A stretch of DNA of 64,000 bases, taken from contig NZ_JADEWG010000004.1 in NCBI RefSeq assembly GCF_015207735.1, positions 39,098 through 103,097 of the forward strand, written 5' to 3'. The notes beneath the pieces are model-generated. The model worked only from the letters and a program-made list of their open reading frames with translations. It was not told the DNA's origin and ran no database searches. Positions 45,875 through 55,166 of this stretch are shown here, piece after piece (within the stretch, counting starts at the first letter, position 1; each line of letters begins with the position of its first letter). The DNA comes from [Phormidium] sp. LEGE 05292 (GTDB taxonomy: Bacteria; Cyanobacteriota; Cyanobacteriia; Cyanobacteriales; Aerosakkonemataceae). The translations under genes were made by a program, and so were the position numbers.

Positions 45875-48004
45875 ATGCAATCTACAATCTCTATTGATAA
45901 AAATTCAACCAATAATTCCACAGGATTTTGGCAGAATGTTAGAGCAATATTAGCACCTTACTGGTATCCAACACAGCCAGGAGGAAGAGCATTTTCAGCC
46001 GTAATGCGTTCCTGGGCAATGCTTGTTTTACTAATATTATTAATCACCATGCTTGTGGGGACAACTGCTTTTAATTCCTTCGTTTCTCGCTATTTGATAG
46101 ATGCCATTACTAATGATAAAGATGCTAATAAATTTATTGATACGTTATCGCTTTACGCTGTTGTCCTAGTCGGGACAACTTTATTAGTTGGATTTTCTAA
46201 ATTTGTTAGAAAACAAATCGCTCTTGATTGGTATCAATGGCTAAATAATCATATTTTAGAAAAATATTTGAGCAATCGTGCTTATTATAAAATCAACTTT
46301 AAATCCGATATTGATAATCCAGATCAAAGGATATCCCAAGAACTCTCACCCCTGACTAAGAATGCTATGAGCTTTTCGGCTGTTTTCCTAGAAAAAGTGT
46401 TGGAAATGTCCGTTTTTCTAGTAATTCTTTGGTCTCTTTCCCAATGGGTAGCATTGATAGTGATTATTTATACTGTAATCGGCAATTTAATTGCTCTTTA
46501 TTTAACTCAAGAATTGAATCAGATTAATAAAGACCAAATTGGATTTGAAGCAGACTATACTTACAGCCTAACTCATATTCGTAATCATGCAGAGTCAATA
46601 GCTTTTTTTCAGGGAGAAGACCAAGAATCAAATATAGTAATGCGAAGATTTAAGAATATTGTTCAAACTACTAAACGCAAGATTGATTGGGAGAGAAGTC
46701 AGGATCTTTTCAACAGAGGATATCAAGCAGGTCTCCAAATCTTTCCTTTTATCGTATTCGGGCCGTTTCATATAAGAGGTGAAATTGATTTTGGAGAAAT
46801 TAGTCAGGCTAGTATAGCTTGCAATTATTTTTCAGGTGCTATGGCAGAATTAATTGCCGAATTTGGTACTTCAGGAAGACTTAGCAGTTATATCGATCGT
46901 TTATCTGAGTTTTCGGGTGCGTTGGAATCTGTGATTAAACAGCCTGAGAATGTAAGTACGATTAAAACAATCGAAGATAACCGTTTGGCTTTTGAGAATG
47001 TCACCTTAGAAACGCCTGACTACGAACAGACGATCGTGGAAAAGCTATCACTCACGGTGCATCCTGGAGAAGGTTTATTAATTGTTGGGCCAAGTGGACG
47101 AGGAAAAAGTTCTCTATTGCGTGCGATCGCAGGTCTGTGGAATGCTGGAACTGGTCGTTTAGTCCGACCTCCTCTAGAAGATATGTTATTTTTACCGCAA
47201 CGTCCCTATATTATTTTAGGTACTTTGCGCGAACAGTTACTTTATCCTCACACTACTCGTGAAATGAGCGATCGAGAACTCGAAGCAGTTTTAGAACAAG
47301 TTAATTTGCAAAATTTACTGCCACGAATCGAAGGTTTTGATAAAGAAGTTCCTTGGGAAAATATATTATCTTTGGGCGAACAACAACGCCTTGCTTTTGC
47401 ACGACTGGTGGTGACTCATCCCAGGTTCACAATATTAGATGAAGCAACTAGTGCTTTAGATTTGAAAAATGAAGGAAAGTTATATCAAGAATTACAAAAA
47501 ACCAAGACAACTTTTATCAGTGTAGGACATCGAGAAAGCCTGTTTAATTATCATCAATGGGTATTGGAATTAACAGACAATTCTAAATGGCGACTCATCT
47601 CCGTGTCAGATTATCAGAGGCAAAAAGCGATCGACATTCCTCCCCCAGAACATCCTCAAAACCAAAGCGATAATTCTTCTGTAATTCCTTCCCCAAATAT
47701 TCCAGAAGTCTCCGCAGAAATTAGCCCAGATAATCCGCCTGAAATTCCTTCTCCAAACATTGTAGAAATCTCTGTAATTAGTCCAGATAATTCTCCTCAG
47801 ACTCCCTCCCAAAATCCCTCAGAAATATCAGGAGAAATTAGCCCAACTGTAGAGTTGTCTCATAAGGAAATGCAGCAGTTAACAGATTATCAAATCAGTA
47901 GTATTAGAAGTATGGCAAGTCAAGGTAAAACTGTTACAACTAAAGATGGCATAGTCTACTACTACAACAAAGATCCCAAAGTGTTGAAATGGGTGAGACT
48001 TTAG
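45875..48004 (+). CDS. aptE: ABC exporter, fused permease-ATPase (AptE-like)
   Basis: A 709-residue half-transporter. Residues about 40-330 are the membrane domain with five or six helices, of the ABC_membrane_2 (YddA/SbmA-like) type: RKQIALDWYQWLNNHILEKY and AYYKINFKSDIDNPDQRI are typical. The ATPase covers about 375-570: Walker A GPSGRGKSS (about 405), signature LSLGEQQRLAFARL (about 498), Walker B FTILDEATSALD (about 518) and switch His in SVGHRES. Residues about 575-709 form an unusual tail of repeated IPSPNIxEIS and ISPDN units ending in a small folded-looking piece (DGIVYYYNKDPKVLKWVRL). It is the last gene of the cluster and probably exports the peptide as a dimer. Confidence 0.88.
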   Translation: MQSTISIDKNSTNNSTGFWQNVRAILAPYWYPTQPGGRAFSAVMRSWAMLVLLILLITMLVGTTAFNSFVSRYLIDAITNDKDANKFIDTLSLYAVVLVGTTLLVGFSKFVRKQIALDWYQWLNNHILEKYLSNRAYYKINFKSDIDNPDQRISQELSPLTKNAMSFSAVFLEKVLEMSVFLVILWSLSQWVALIVIIYTVIGNLIALYLTQELNQINKDQIGFEADYTYSLTHIRNHAESIAFFQGEDQESNIVMRRFKNIVQTTKRKIDWERSQDLFNRGYQAGLQIFPFIVFGPFHIRGEIDFGEISQASIACNYFSGAMAELIAEFGTSGRLSSYIDRLSEFSGALESVIKQPENVSTIKTIEDNRLAFENVTLETPDYEQTIVEKLSLTVHPGEGLLIVGPSGRGKSSLLRAIAGLWNAGTGRLVRPPLEDMLFLPQRPYIILGTLREQLLYPHTTREMSDRELEAVLEQVNLQNLLPRIEGFDKEVPWENILSLGEQQRLAFARLVVTHPRFTILDEATSALDLKNEGKLYQELQKTKTTFISVGHRESLFNYHQWVLELTDNSKWRLISVSDYQRQKAIDIPPPEHPQNQSDNSSVIPSPNIPEVSAEISPDNPPEIPSPNIVEISVISPDNSPQTPSQNPSEISGEISPTVELSHKEMQQLTDYQISSIRSMASQGKTVTTKDGIVYYYNKDPKVLKWVRL

Positions 48005-48084
48005 AACTCAGAGCAAATATTCTCTGTTAAATATGATACAAGTCCTCTGTCTTCAAAGTATCTAGTAAAAAAATATGTACTAAT

Positions 48085-48210
48085 GCAAGTTGCTAGTTAT
48101 CATCCGTAGGGTACGTCAGACTCTAAAATTCACGAGAGTCACAGTAATTTTTAGTTCTGACGCACAAGACAAACCACAAATTTACCCACAATTAATAACT
48201 AGCAACTTAC
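48085..48210. repeat. 126-base inverted-repeat element, same family as 6989-7171
   Basis: Ends GCAAGTTGCTAGTTAT (48085-48100) and ATAACTAGCAACTTAC (48195-48210) pair at 15 of 16 positions. An inner pair ACGTCAGA / TCTGACGC is present. The CAAGTTGCTAGT arm is shared with the element after the SulP gene. Confidence 0.8.
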
Positions 48211-48260
48211 GCTACTAAGTATAGGTTGCGCGAGCAAAAAGCAGGTAAAAAAACATACGA

Positions 48261-48420
48261 TTAAATTTTGTCTAATTAAGTAGGTGATGGTAATTAAAGT
48301 AAAGATGACCAACCAGCTATATAAACCTAAAACCATTGCAACAAAGGCTTTTAAGCTGGTTGGTCATCTTTTGAGGTTTTTACTTTATTTACCTATACCT
48401 ACTTAGTCTGCAAAATTTAA
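48261..48420. repeat. 160-base imperfect palindrome, MITE candidate
   Basis: Terminal TTAAATTTTG (48261-48270) matches CAAAATTTAA (48411-48420) exactly, and AAAGATGACCAACCAGCT (48301-48318) matches AGCTGGTTGGTCATCTTT (48354-48371) exactly. Between them the arms pair with small gaps, so nearly the whole 160 bases form one stem. Size and terminal inverted repeats suit a non-autonomous element; no target duplication was identified. Confidence 0.75.
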
Positions 48421-48929
48421 TATTATTTTAATCAAATAATCTATATATACAATATAAAATTTAATTCTTCTACCTAGCGACATAAATGCAACTTCAGGAA
48501 ATATACAATTAAATTTAATCGAATTTGTAGATAAAATTTAATATATATTTATGAAAGTTATAATTAAGGAAAAATCAGGTAATTTTTCTAAAGTGTATTG
48601 ACTAATCCACTAAAGCGATCGACAATACAGATTGTTATAAATGCTCAAATAATGCTGTCTCAGCATAAAAAACTTTAAAAGACCAGTCTCTCTCAAGAGT
48701 TGATGAAAAAGCCAAAATCAGCTTGAGGCATAGTTTATATAACAGGGCTTAACTTCTCGAACATTTTGGGTGCTAAACATGAATTCACGTAGCTTGACCA
48801 ACCTGGTTGATATTAAGATTATTGAAAATAATTGCCGGAAATTATTGACAACATTGCATAATTTTATATGATTGTTCCTAGTGATTAATTGACGAATTTA
48901 GCAAACAACAAAGGAAAATTAAAAAGCTA

Positions 48930-51900
48930 ATGCAGTTAGATAATTATAGTCAGTCTTTGGCCAATTTAAGTCAAAGAAAAATGAACAATCAAGAAATAGC
49001 CCTAACCATCCAATCAACTGAAATAGTAGAAGATTGTGTGGTGCTAGAGCGACAGACAGAACAATTACTACAAGAATTAGTTGCTTATGTAGTTCCAACA
49101 GGTTTATTTACAAAAGAACTCTTGTTATCGCAACTGGAAGCAATCCTGCCAAAAGAAAGGATACCGCAAGCGATCGTCCCCATCTCAACCCTACCATTAA
49201 CCCCATCAGGAGAGATAGACCAAAAAGCACTCAAACAGCTAGAAATCACAGACAATGACCTAGCAGAAAAATGGGCAGAGCAAATCCAGAAAATACCAGA
49301 AATAGAGCAAGTAGCAGTAGTAATCACTGAACAAATCAAAACACAAGAATCGCTGCGACTAACAGACATACTACCTGACTGGAAAAATCTCACAAATCAA
49401 GAAAAACAAAACCCAACAACCCAATTTGACCGCACAATCAGCAGCCAAAAATCCAGCGACAGCCAACTAGCAATCAGTCATGGAGGAGAACTAAAGCGAG
49501 AAAAAAATGCCCCTAAAATACTTTCCCAAGTCCTAGAAAAAACCGCCCAGCAATGGCCGCAAAAACAACTAATTTATATTAATTCCGATAGTTCAGAGAC
49601 TATTCAAACATATAAAGAATTACTCTTAGATGCACAAAAGATATTAGCAGGCTTAAGAAAACTAGGAGTAAAACCCCAAGACAAAATAATATTTCAAATT
49701 GATAGAAGTCAAGACTTTATTCCCGCCTTTTGGGGCTGTATATTAGGGGGATTTATTCCGGTACCGATTTCTATAGCCCCCACCTACGAACAAGTGAACA
49801 ACGCCGTCAGTAAATTACACAATGGGTGGCAAATGTTACAGCACCCCCTAATTCTGACCAGCACCAAATTAGCTCCCAGTATTCAAGGATTGCCAAAATT
49901 ATTAAATGAAAACAACTTTTCCATTGAGACAGTAGATAATTTACGCCAGAACGAACCAGATAGTCAAATTCATCAAAGTCAGGCAGAAGACTTAGCACTG
50001 CTATTACTAACATCAGGTAGCACAGGCACTCCAAAAGCGGTCATGCTAAATCATCGCAATCTGTTAAGCATGACTGGTGGCACCGCCCAAAACAACCTTT
50101 TGAGTCAAGATATCTTCTTCAACTGGATGCCACTAGAGCACGTAGGCGCAATAGTGCTTTTGGGATTGATGGCAGTCGATCTCGGTTGTCAGCAAATCCA
50201 TGTATCCACAGAATATATTCTGCAAAATCCCCTGCGATGGCTGGAGTTGATTCAACACCATAAAGCCTCGATTTCCTGGTCTCCAAACTTTGCTTTTTCG
50301 TTGATTAATGAGCGAGCAAGTGAGATTAACCAACGGTCTTATGATTTATCCTCTTTAAAATTTTTAGTAAATGGTGGTGAGCAAATAGTCCCCAAAGTAG
50401 CACGCAACTTTCTCAAACTGCTCCAGCCTCATGGTCTGCCAGCTAATGTTATTCGTCCAGCTTTTGGGATGTCAGAAACTAGCTCAGTAATAACATGGTC
50501 TGATAGTTTTTCCTTAGAAAATACATCAGATGAAATGTCATTTGTAGAACTAGGACAACCAATTCCGGGAGCCTCAATCAGGATTGTCGATGAAACTAAT
50601 CAAATAGTTAGCGAAGGAGTAATTGGGAAATTTCAAGTCAAAGGGCCTTCCGTAACTTCAGGGTACTATCAAAACCCGCAAAAAAATCAAGAAGCATTTA
50701 CCTCAGACGGATGGTTTAATACTGGAGATCTCGGCTATATAAGATCGGGAAGAATTATTTTAACAGGCAGAGATAAAGACGACATTATTATTAATGGAAT
50801 TAACTATTATAGCCATGAAATTGAATCAGTGGTTGAAGAAGTCGAAGGTGTAGAAGTTTCCTATACAGCCGCTTGTGCCGTGCGAATTTCTGGGAATAAT
50901 GCCGATCGATTAGCCATCTTTTTTAATTCTCCAGTCTCTGACCAAACCAAACTAAAAGACCTGCTAAAGAAGATTCGGGGTGCAGTAGTCAAAAATGTTG
51001 GAGTCAACCCAAATTATATTATTCCCGTCAAAAAAGAAGCAATTCCTAAAACCGATATAGGCAAGATTCAGCGATCGCAATTAGCCAAACGCTTTGCCGC
51101 AGGTGAATTTGATACTATAATTCAACAAGTAGGGATTAACTTAGAAAATCCTAACCTACTACCAAATTGGTTTTATCGCCGGACTTGGCGATCGAAACAA
51201 CCAACAAACCTCATACCCGCAATCAAACCAGGCAACATTCTCATCTTTTTAGATGACTTGGGATTAGGAGAATGTTTGGCTAGAGAATTAGAAAAACTAG
51301 GTCATGCGTATGTAGGAATAGAAGCCGGATTAGACTGGGAACAAATCGATTCTAACCACTATAGAATCGACCCAAACAATCCCGAACACTATCAGAAATT
51401 ACTATCTGAATTAACTGCCAAAAACTGGGAAATCAATCAAATTTTCCATCTCTGGACTTATGACGATTGTCCAGAAGAAATTACCAGCTTAGAATCATTA
51501 GAACAAGCTCAAATTCCTGGGGTCTACAGTCTACTTTACTTGATAAAAGCCTTAGCTAAAACCCAAAAAAATCAGCAAAATATCCAGTTATTAGTAGCTT
51601 CCAGTCATAGTCAATTCATCTCACCGGATGACCAAATTGCCTATCAAAAAACGCCTGTAATTGGCTTAATCAAAGCAATTGAACCAGAAATTCCCAATTT
51701 AAAAACTTGCCACATTGATTTAACAATAGATGAACCGATCGTAAACGCCGATCGCCTAATCCAAGAAATCCATATATTATCTAAAGAAACGGAAGTAGCA
51801 TATCGCCAAGGAAAAAGATGGATTCCCCGCTTAGAAACAGTGGAATTCTCAAAAGAAAATCACCAAGAAATTACCTTTAAACCAGGAGGAATGTATTTAA

Positions 51901-54900
51901 TTAGCGGCGGTTTAGGTGGCGTTGGACTAGAAATTGCTAAGTATTTACTCAAAACTTATAAAGCCAAGCTTTTATTAATTGGTAGAACCCCCATTACAGA
52001 GGCAACATCACCAAAAATTGCCGCCTATCAAGAACTAACGCAACTGGGAGGAGAAATCAGTTATGAAGCAGTTGATGTCTGTGATTTACCTCGGTTGCAA
52101 CAAATAATTGCTCAAGCCAAAAGTCGCTGGAATTGTCAACTAGATGGTATATTGCATTTAGCCGGGAGTTATCAAGAGCGATCGCTGCTGGAAGAAAGCC
52201 CAGAAACTTGGTCAACAGCCTTAAAAGCCAAAGTTAGCGGAACTTGGGTACTTAATCAACTAATCAAAGACAACCCAGAAGCAATATTTATCAACTTCGC
52301 TTCTGTAATTAGCTTCTTAGGCGGTGCAACGGTCGGCGCGTATGTGGCAGCTAATCAATTTTTAGAGAGTTTTACACATTATCAGCGAACTAAGTGTGGA
52401 GTAAAAAGCTATTGTTTTAGTTGGAGCCTTTGGGACGGCATTGGCATTAGCCAAGACTATCAACGAGGAAAGTTAGCGCAAACTAAAGGCTACTGCGCCA
52501 TAAATGTACAACAAGCATGGTACTCCTTGCTAATAGGTTTACACCATAATCAAACGCATTTGTTCGTAGGATTAGATGGGAGTAACCGAAATATTCGTAA
52601 ATATGTAGAATCCACTTATTCATTAGAGAAACTAACAGGCTATTTTACAGCAAAAAGCAACATTTCCCTAGAGATTACCTCTGATTGGGTAATCAACGAT
52701 CGCTTGGGTAAACCCACAACTTGTAGCTTGGTACAATTACCGCAAATGCCGTTAACTAAAACTGGCATAATTGACCGAGAAAGACTGAGCAAAGGCGATT
52801 TAAATCAACAGACAAACCAAGCTGCACTACCCGTAACCGAAATTGAAATTCAAATCGCCAAAATTTGGCAAGAAACTTTAAAATTACCAGAAATCAGCAT
52901 TCATGACAACTTCTTTGAGCTAGGCGGATACTCATTACTTTTGGTGCAAGTTCAAAGTAAGATACAGGAATTATTCCCGATTCCACTGTCGATCGTGGAT
53001 ATGTTTAACTACCCCACTATCAGCACTTTAGCCAAATACTGTAGAGACGTTATATATAACGTCTCTACATCAAATCAACAAACCGAATCACCGTCGGTAA
53101 AACAAGGTCAAAAACGCGCTCAATTTCGCAATTCTCGCCACAGTGTAGGTAATTCAGATATTGCCGTGATTGGAATCTCCTGTCGTTTTCCTGGTGCTAA
53201 CAATATTGATGAATTTTGGCAAAATTTAGTTAATGGCGTAGAATCGATTTCCTTTTTCAGCGATGAAGAAGTGATTGCCGCTGGGATAGATCCAAAACTA
53301 GTAAAAAACCCCAATTACGTCAAAGCCAAACCAATATTATCAGACATAGAAACCTTTGATGCTGACTTCTTTGGCTATAGTAGCAGAGAAGCCGAATTGA
53401 TGGACCCGCAACAACGTCTGTTATTAGAATGTGCCTGGGAAAGTTTAGAAGATGCGGGTTATAATCCTTTTAATTATGATGGCGCGATCGGCATTTATGC
53501 AGGTGCCCTCATGAACACCTACTTACTAAATAATATTTATCCCAACCGCCACAATCTCGATATCAATGATAATTTGCAAGTCACTACAGTAGACTCAATG
53601 GGTGGTTTGCAAATGATGATAGGCAACGATAAAGACTATCTCACCACCAGAATTTCTTACAAACTGAATCTTACAGGCCCTAGCGTCAATGTGCAAACCG
53701 CCTGCTCAACATCTTTAGTAACAGTACATCTGGCTTGCGCCAGCTTACTGAGTGGCGAAAGTGACATGGCTTTAGCAGGTGGAGTGTCAGTTGATGTACC
53801 ACAAAAAGTTGGTCATTTGTATCAAGAGGGAATGATAGTTACACCAGACGGGCATTGTCGGGCGTTTGATGCCCGTGCTCAGGGGACTATCTTTGGTAGT
53901 GGTGCCGGAATGGTGCTCTTGAAACGATTAGAAGATGCTTTAGCAGATGGCGATCGCATCTATGCAGTTATCAAAGGTTCCGCTATTAATAACGATGGGG
54001 CATCAAAAGTTGGCTACACGGCTCCCAATAGCGATGGGCAAACATCTGTGGTGGCACAAGCAATTTCAATGGCTCAAATTGACCCCGAAACTATAGGATA
54101 CATCGAAGCACACGGAACCGGAACCCCACTGGGAGATCCCATTGAAATTGCAGGATTAACTCAAGCATTTCGCGCCAGTACCCAAGCAAAAAACTTTTGT
54201 GGTATAGGTTCAGTTAAAACCAACATCGGTCATTTGAAAAACGCCGCTGGCATCGCCGGATTTATCAAAACCGTCCTCTCACTCTACCACAAAAAAATTC
54301 CCAAAAGCCTCCACTTTGAACAACCAAATCCGCAATTAGATTTACCCAACACACCTTTTTACGTCAACACTACTTTAAAAGATTGGCAAACTTCTGGTCA
54401 TCCGCGACGTGCGGGGGTAAACTCTTTAGGAATCGGGGGAACAAATGCTCATGTAATTTTAGAAGAAGCACCAGTACAGGAGCTCTTGAGCAGGGGAGCA
54501 GGGGAGCGTCCTTATCACTTACTAACCCTCTCAGCAAAGAATGAACAAGCTTTGAGAGAATTACAACAGCGTTATCGAGAATATCTAATATCAAATCCTG
54601 AAGTATCTTTAGCAGATATTTGCTATACAGCGAACACAGGACGGGAACATTTTAGTCATCGTCTAGCATTTATTGGAGAGTCTAAAGAACAGTTAATCGA
54701 GCAACTAACTGATGTAAAAACTCCAAATAAACCCCAGAAAAAAGCCGCGAAAATAGCATTTTTATTCACCGGACAAGGCTCGCAATACATCAACATGGGT
54801 CGTCAACTATACGACACCCAACCCCTGTTCCGTCAAACTTTAGAACAGTGCAATGAAATTCTGCTTCCTTATCTAGAAAGGTCATTATTAGACATAATTT

Positions 54901-54986
54901 ATGCCCCCGAAACCGAAGAATTAGGGGATAGGGGTCAGGTGTTAGGGGATAGGGAGAAAGACAATTCCCCAACCCCCAACCCCTAA
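48930..54986 (+). CDS. Type I PKS: acyl-AMP ligase, KR, ACP, KS and first part of AT (frame-interrupted)
   Basis: A 2018-residue frame. Residues about 30-110 look like the end of an adenylation domain (LVAYVVP, LTPSGEIDQKAL) but with Glu in place of the A10 lysine. An acyl-AMP ligase follows (about 190-720: LLTSGSTGTPKAVMLNH, GRDKDDIIINGINYYS, KTDIGKIQRSQL). A KR covers about 755-1200 (GGLGGVG, AYVAANQ). A second A10-like piece (LTKTGIIDRERL, about 1285) also lacks the lysine. Then ACP (about 1300-1370, ELGGYSLL), KS (about 1408-1830, TACSTS, EAHGTGTPLGDP, KTNIGHL) and the AT start (LFTGQGSQY, about 1945). The frame stops at 54984 inside a repeat insertion, before the AT active site. The ligase probably loads a free acid on the ACP. 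Start ATG 48930 is the first good codon. Confidence 0.88.
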   Translation: MQLDNYSQSLANLSQRKMNNQEIALTIQSTEIVEDCVVLERQTEQLLQELVAYVVPTGLFTKELLLSQLEAILPKERIPQAIVPISTLPLTPSGEIDQKALKQLEITDNDLAEKWAEQIQKIPEIEQVAVVITEQIKTQESLRLTDILPDWKNLTNQEKQNPTTQFDRTISSQKSSDSQLAISHGGELKREKNAPKILSQVLEKTAQQWPQKQLIYINSDSSETIQTYKELLLDAQKILAGLRKLGVKPQDKIIFQIDRSQDFIPAFWGCILGGFIPVPISIAPTYEQVNNAVSKLHNGWQMLQHPLILTSTKLAPSIQGLPKLLNENNFSIETVDNLRQNEPDSQIHQSQAEDLALLLLTSGSTGTPKAVMLNHRNLLSMTGGTAQNNLLSQDIFFNWMPLEHVGAIVLLGLMAVDLGCQQIHVSTEYILQNPLRWLELIQHHKASISWSPNFAFSLINERASEINQRSYDLSSLKFLVNGGEQIVPKVARNFLKLLQPHGLPANVIRPAFGMSETSSVITWSDSFSLENTSDEMSFVELGQPIPGASIRIVDETNQIVSEGVIGKFQVKGPSVTSGYYQNPQKNQEAFTSDGWFNTGDLGYIRSGRIILTGRDKDDIIINGINYYSHEIESVVEEVEGVEVSYTAACAVRISGNNADRLAIFFNSPVSDQTKLKDLLKKIRGAVVKNVGVNPNYIIPVKKEAIPKTDIGKIQRSQLAKRFAAGEFDTIIQQVGINLENPNLLPNWFYRRTWRSKQPTNLIPAIKPGNILIFLDDLGLGECLARELEKLGHAYVGIEAGLDWEQIDSNHYRIDPNNPEHYQKLLSELTAKNWEINQIFHLWTYDDCPEEITSLESLEQAQIPGVYSLLYLIKALAKTQKNQQNIQLLVASSHSQFISPDDQIAYQKTPVIGLIKAIEPEIPNLKTCHIDLTIDEPIVNADRLIQEIHILSKETEVAYRQGKRWIPRLETVEFSKENHQEITFKPGGMYLISGGLGGVGLEIAKYLLKTYKAKLLLIGRTPITEATSPKIAAYQELTQLGGEISYEAVDVCDLPRLQQIIAQAKSRWNCQLDGILHLAGSYQERSLLEESPETWSTALKAKVSGTWVLNQLIKDNPEAIFINFASVISFLGGATVGAYVAANQFLESFTHYQRTKCGVKSYCFSWSLWDGIGISQDYQRGKLAQTKGYCAINVQQAWYSLLIGLHHNQTHLFVGLDGSNRNIRKYVESTYSLEKLTGYFTAKSNISLEITSDWVINDRLGKPTTCSLVQLPQMPLTKTGIIDRERLSKGDLNQQTNQAALPVTEIEIQIAKIWQETLKLPEISIHDNFFELGGYSLLLVQVQSKIQELFPIPLSIVDMFNYPTISTLAKYCRDVIYNVSTSNQQTESPSVKQGQKRAQFRNSRHSVGNSDIAVIGISCRFPGANNIDEFWQNLVNGVESISFFSDEEVIAAGIDPKLVKNPNYVKAKPILSDIETFDADFFGYSSREAELMDPQQRLLLECAWESLEDAGYNPFNYDGAIGIYAGALMNTYLLNNIYPNRHNLDINDNLQVTTVDSMGGLQMMIGNDKDYLTTRISYKLNLTGPSVNVQTACSTSLVTVHLACASLLSGESDMALAGGVSVDVPQKVGHLYQEGMIVTPDGHCRAFDARAQGTIFGSGAGMVLLKRLEDALADGDRIYAVIKGSAINNDGASKVGYTAPNSDGQTSVVAQAISMAQIDPETIGYIEAHGTGTPLGDPIEIAGLTQAFRASTQAKNFCGIGSVKTNIGHLKNAAGIAGFIKTVLSLYHKKIPKSLHFEQPNPQLDLPNTPFYVNTTLKDWQTSGHPRRAGVNSLGIGGTNAHVILEEAPVQELLSRGAGERPYHLLTLSAKNEQALRELQQRYREYLISNPEVSLADICYTANTGREHFSHRLAFIGESKEQLIEQLTDVKTPNKPQKKAAKIAFLFTGQGSQYINMGRQLYDTQPLFRQTLEQCNEILLPYLERSLLDIIYAPETEELGDRGQVLGDREKDNSPTPNP
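53040..53069 (+). repeat. 30-base palindrome read in frame in the PKS ACP-KS linker
   Basis: Identical to 6927-6956 in the spacer after the SulP gene. Here it is translated as part of CRDVIYNVSTS, between the end of the ACP (STLAKY) and the KS. Confidence 0.95.
54490..54508 (+). repeat. AGCAGGGG tandem in the KS-AT linker
   Basis: GCAGGGGAGCAGGGGAGCG is read in frame as SRGAGERP after VHVILEEAP-type KS end residues. The unit is a common dispersed simple repeat in cyanobacteria; the linker of the second module lacks it. Confidence 0.6.
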
Positions 54987-55166
54987 CCCCTGTTTTAGCA
55001 GAAACATTAAATCAAACTGCTTATACTCAACCTGCATTATTTGCGATCGAATACGCCCTATATCAACTATGGAAATCATGGGGAATAACACCAAACATAG
55101 TCATGGGGCACAGCGTTGGCGAATATGTCGCCGCTTGTGTAGCCGGAGTATTTAGCTTAGAAGAAG
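54750..55166 (+). repeat. 417-base direct repeat, copy 1 (AT of PKS module 1)
   Basis: Base-for-base identical to 59330-59746 (offset 4580). It spans the AT start (LFTGQGSQY), the 71-base insertion and the active-site region (GHSVGEY). On both sides the two modules differ at many positions. Confidence 0.95.
54921..54991 (+). repeat. 71-base frame-breaking insertion in AT domain, copy 1
   Basis: TTAGGGGATAGGGG twice, then CCCCAACCCCCAACCCCTAA and CCCCTG, forming an imperfect hairpin (CAGGTGTTAGGGG against CCCCTAACCCCTG). Being 71 bases long it shifts the frame by -1 and brings a TAA at 54984. Flanks code for APETEE before it and VLAETLNQTAYTQPA after it, which are ordinary AT sequence. Confidence 0.9.

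Larger units (their letters stand above)
48005..48929. other. 925-base repeat-rich intergenic region between the NRPS and PKS genes
   Basis: No credible gene is present. The left half holds two inverted-repeat elements, listed separately. From 48421 to 48929 the sequence is very AT-rich with repeated ATTTAAT-type tracts and should contain the PKS promoter. One GCGATCG lies at about 48615. I see no tRNA, riboswitch or CRISPR structure. Confidence 0.6.

Noticed and set aside
55103..55120. True translation start at MGHSVGEY (and the same at 59683)
   Set aside because: The ATG lies at the AT active site, lacks a ribosome binding site, and the same frame upstream codes for AT residues; it is a continuation of the preceding frame.
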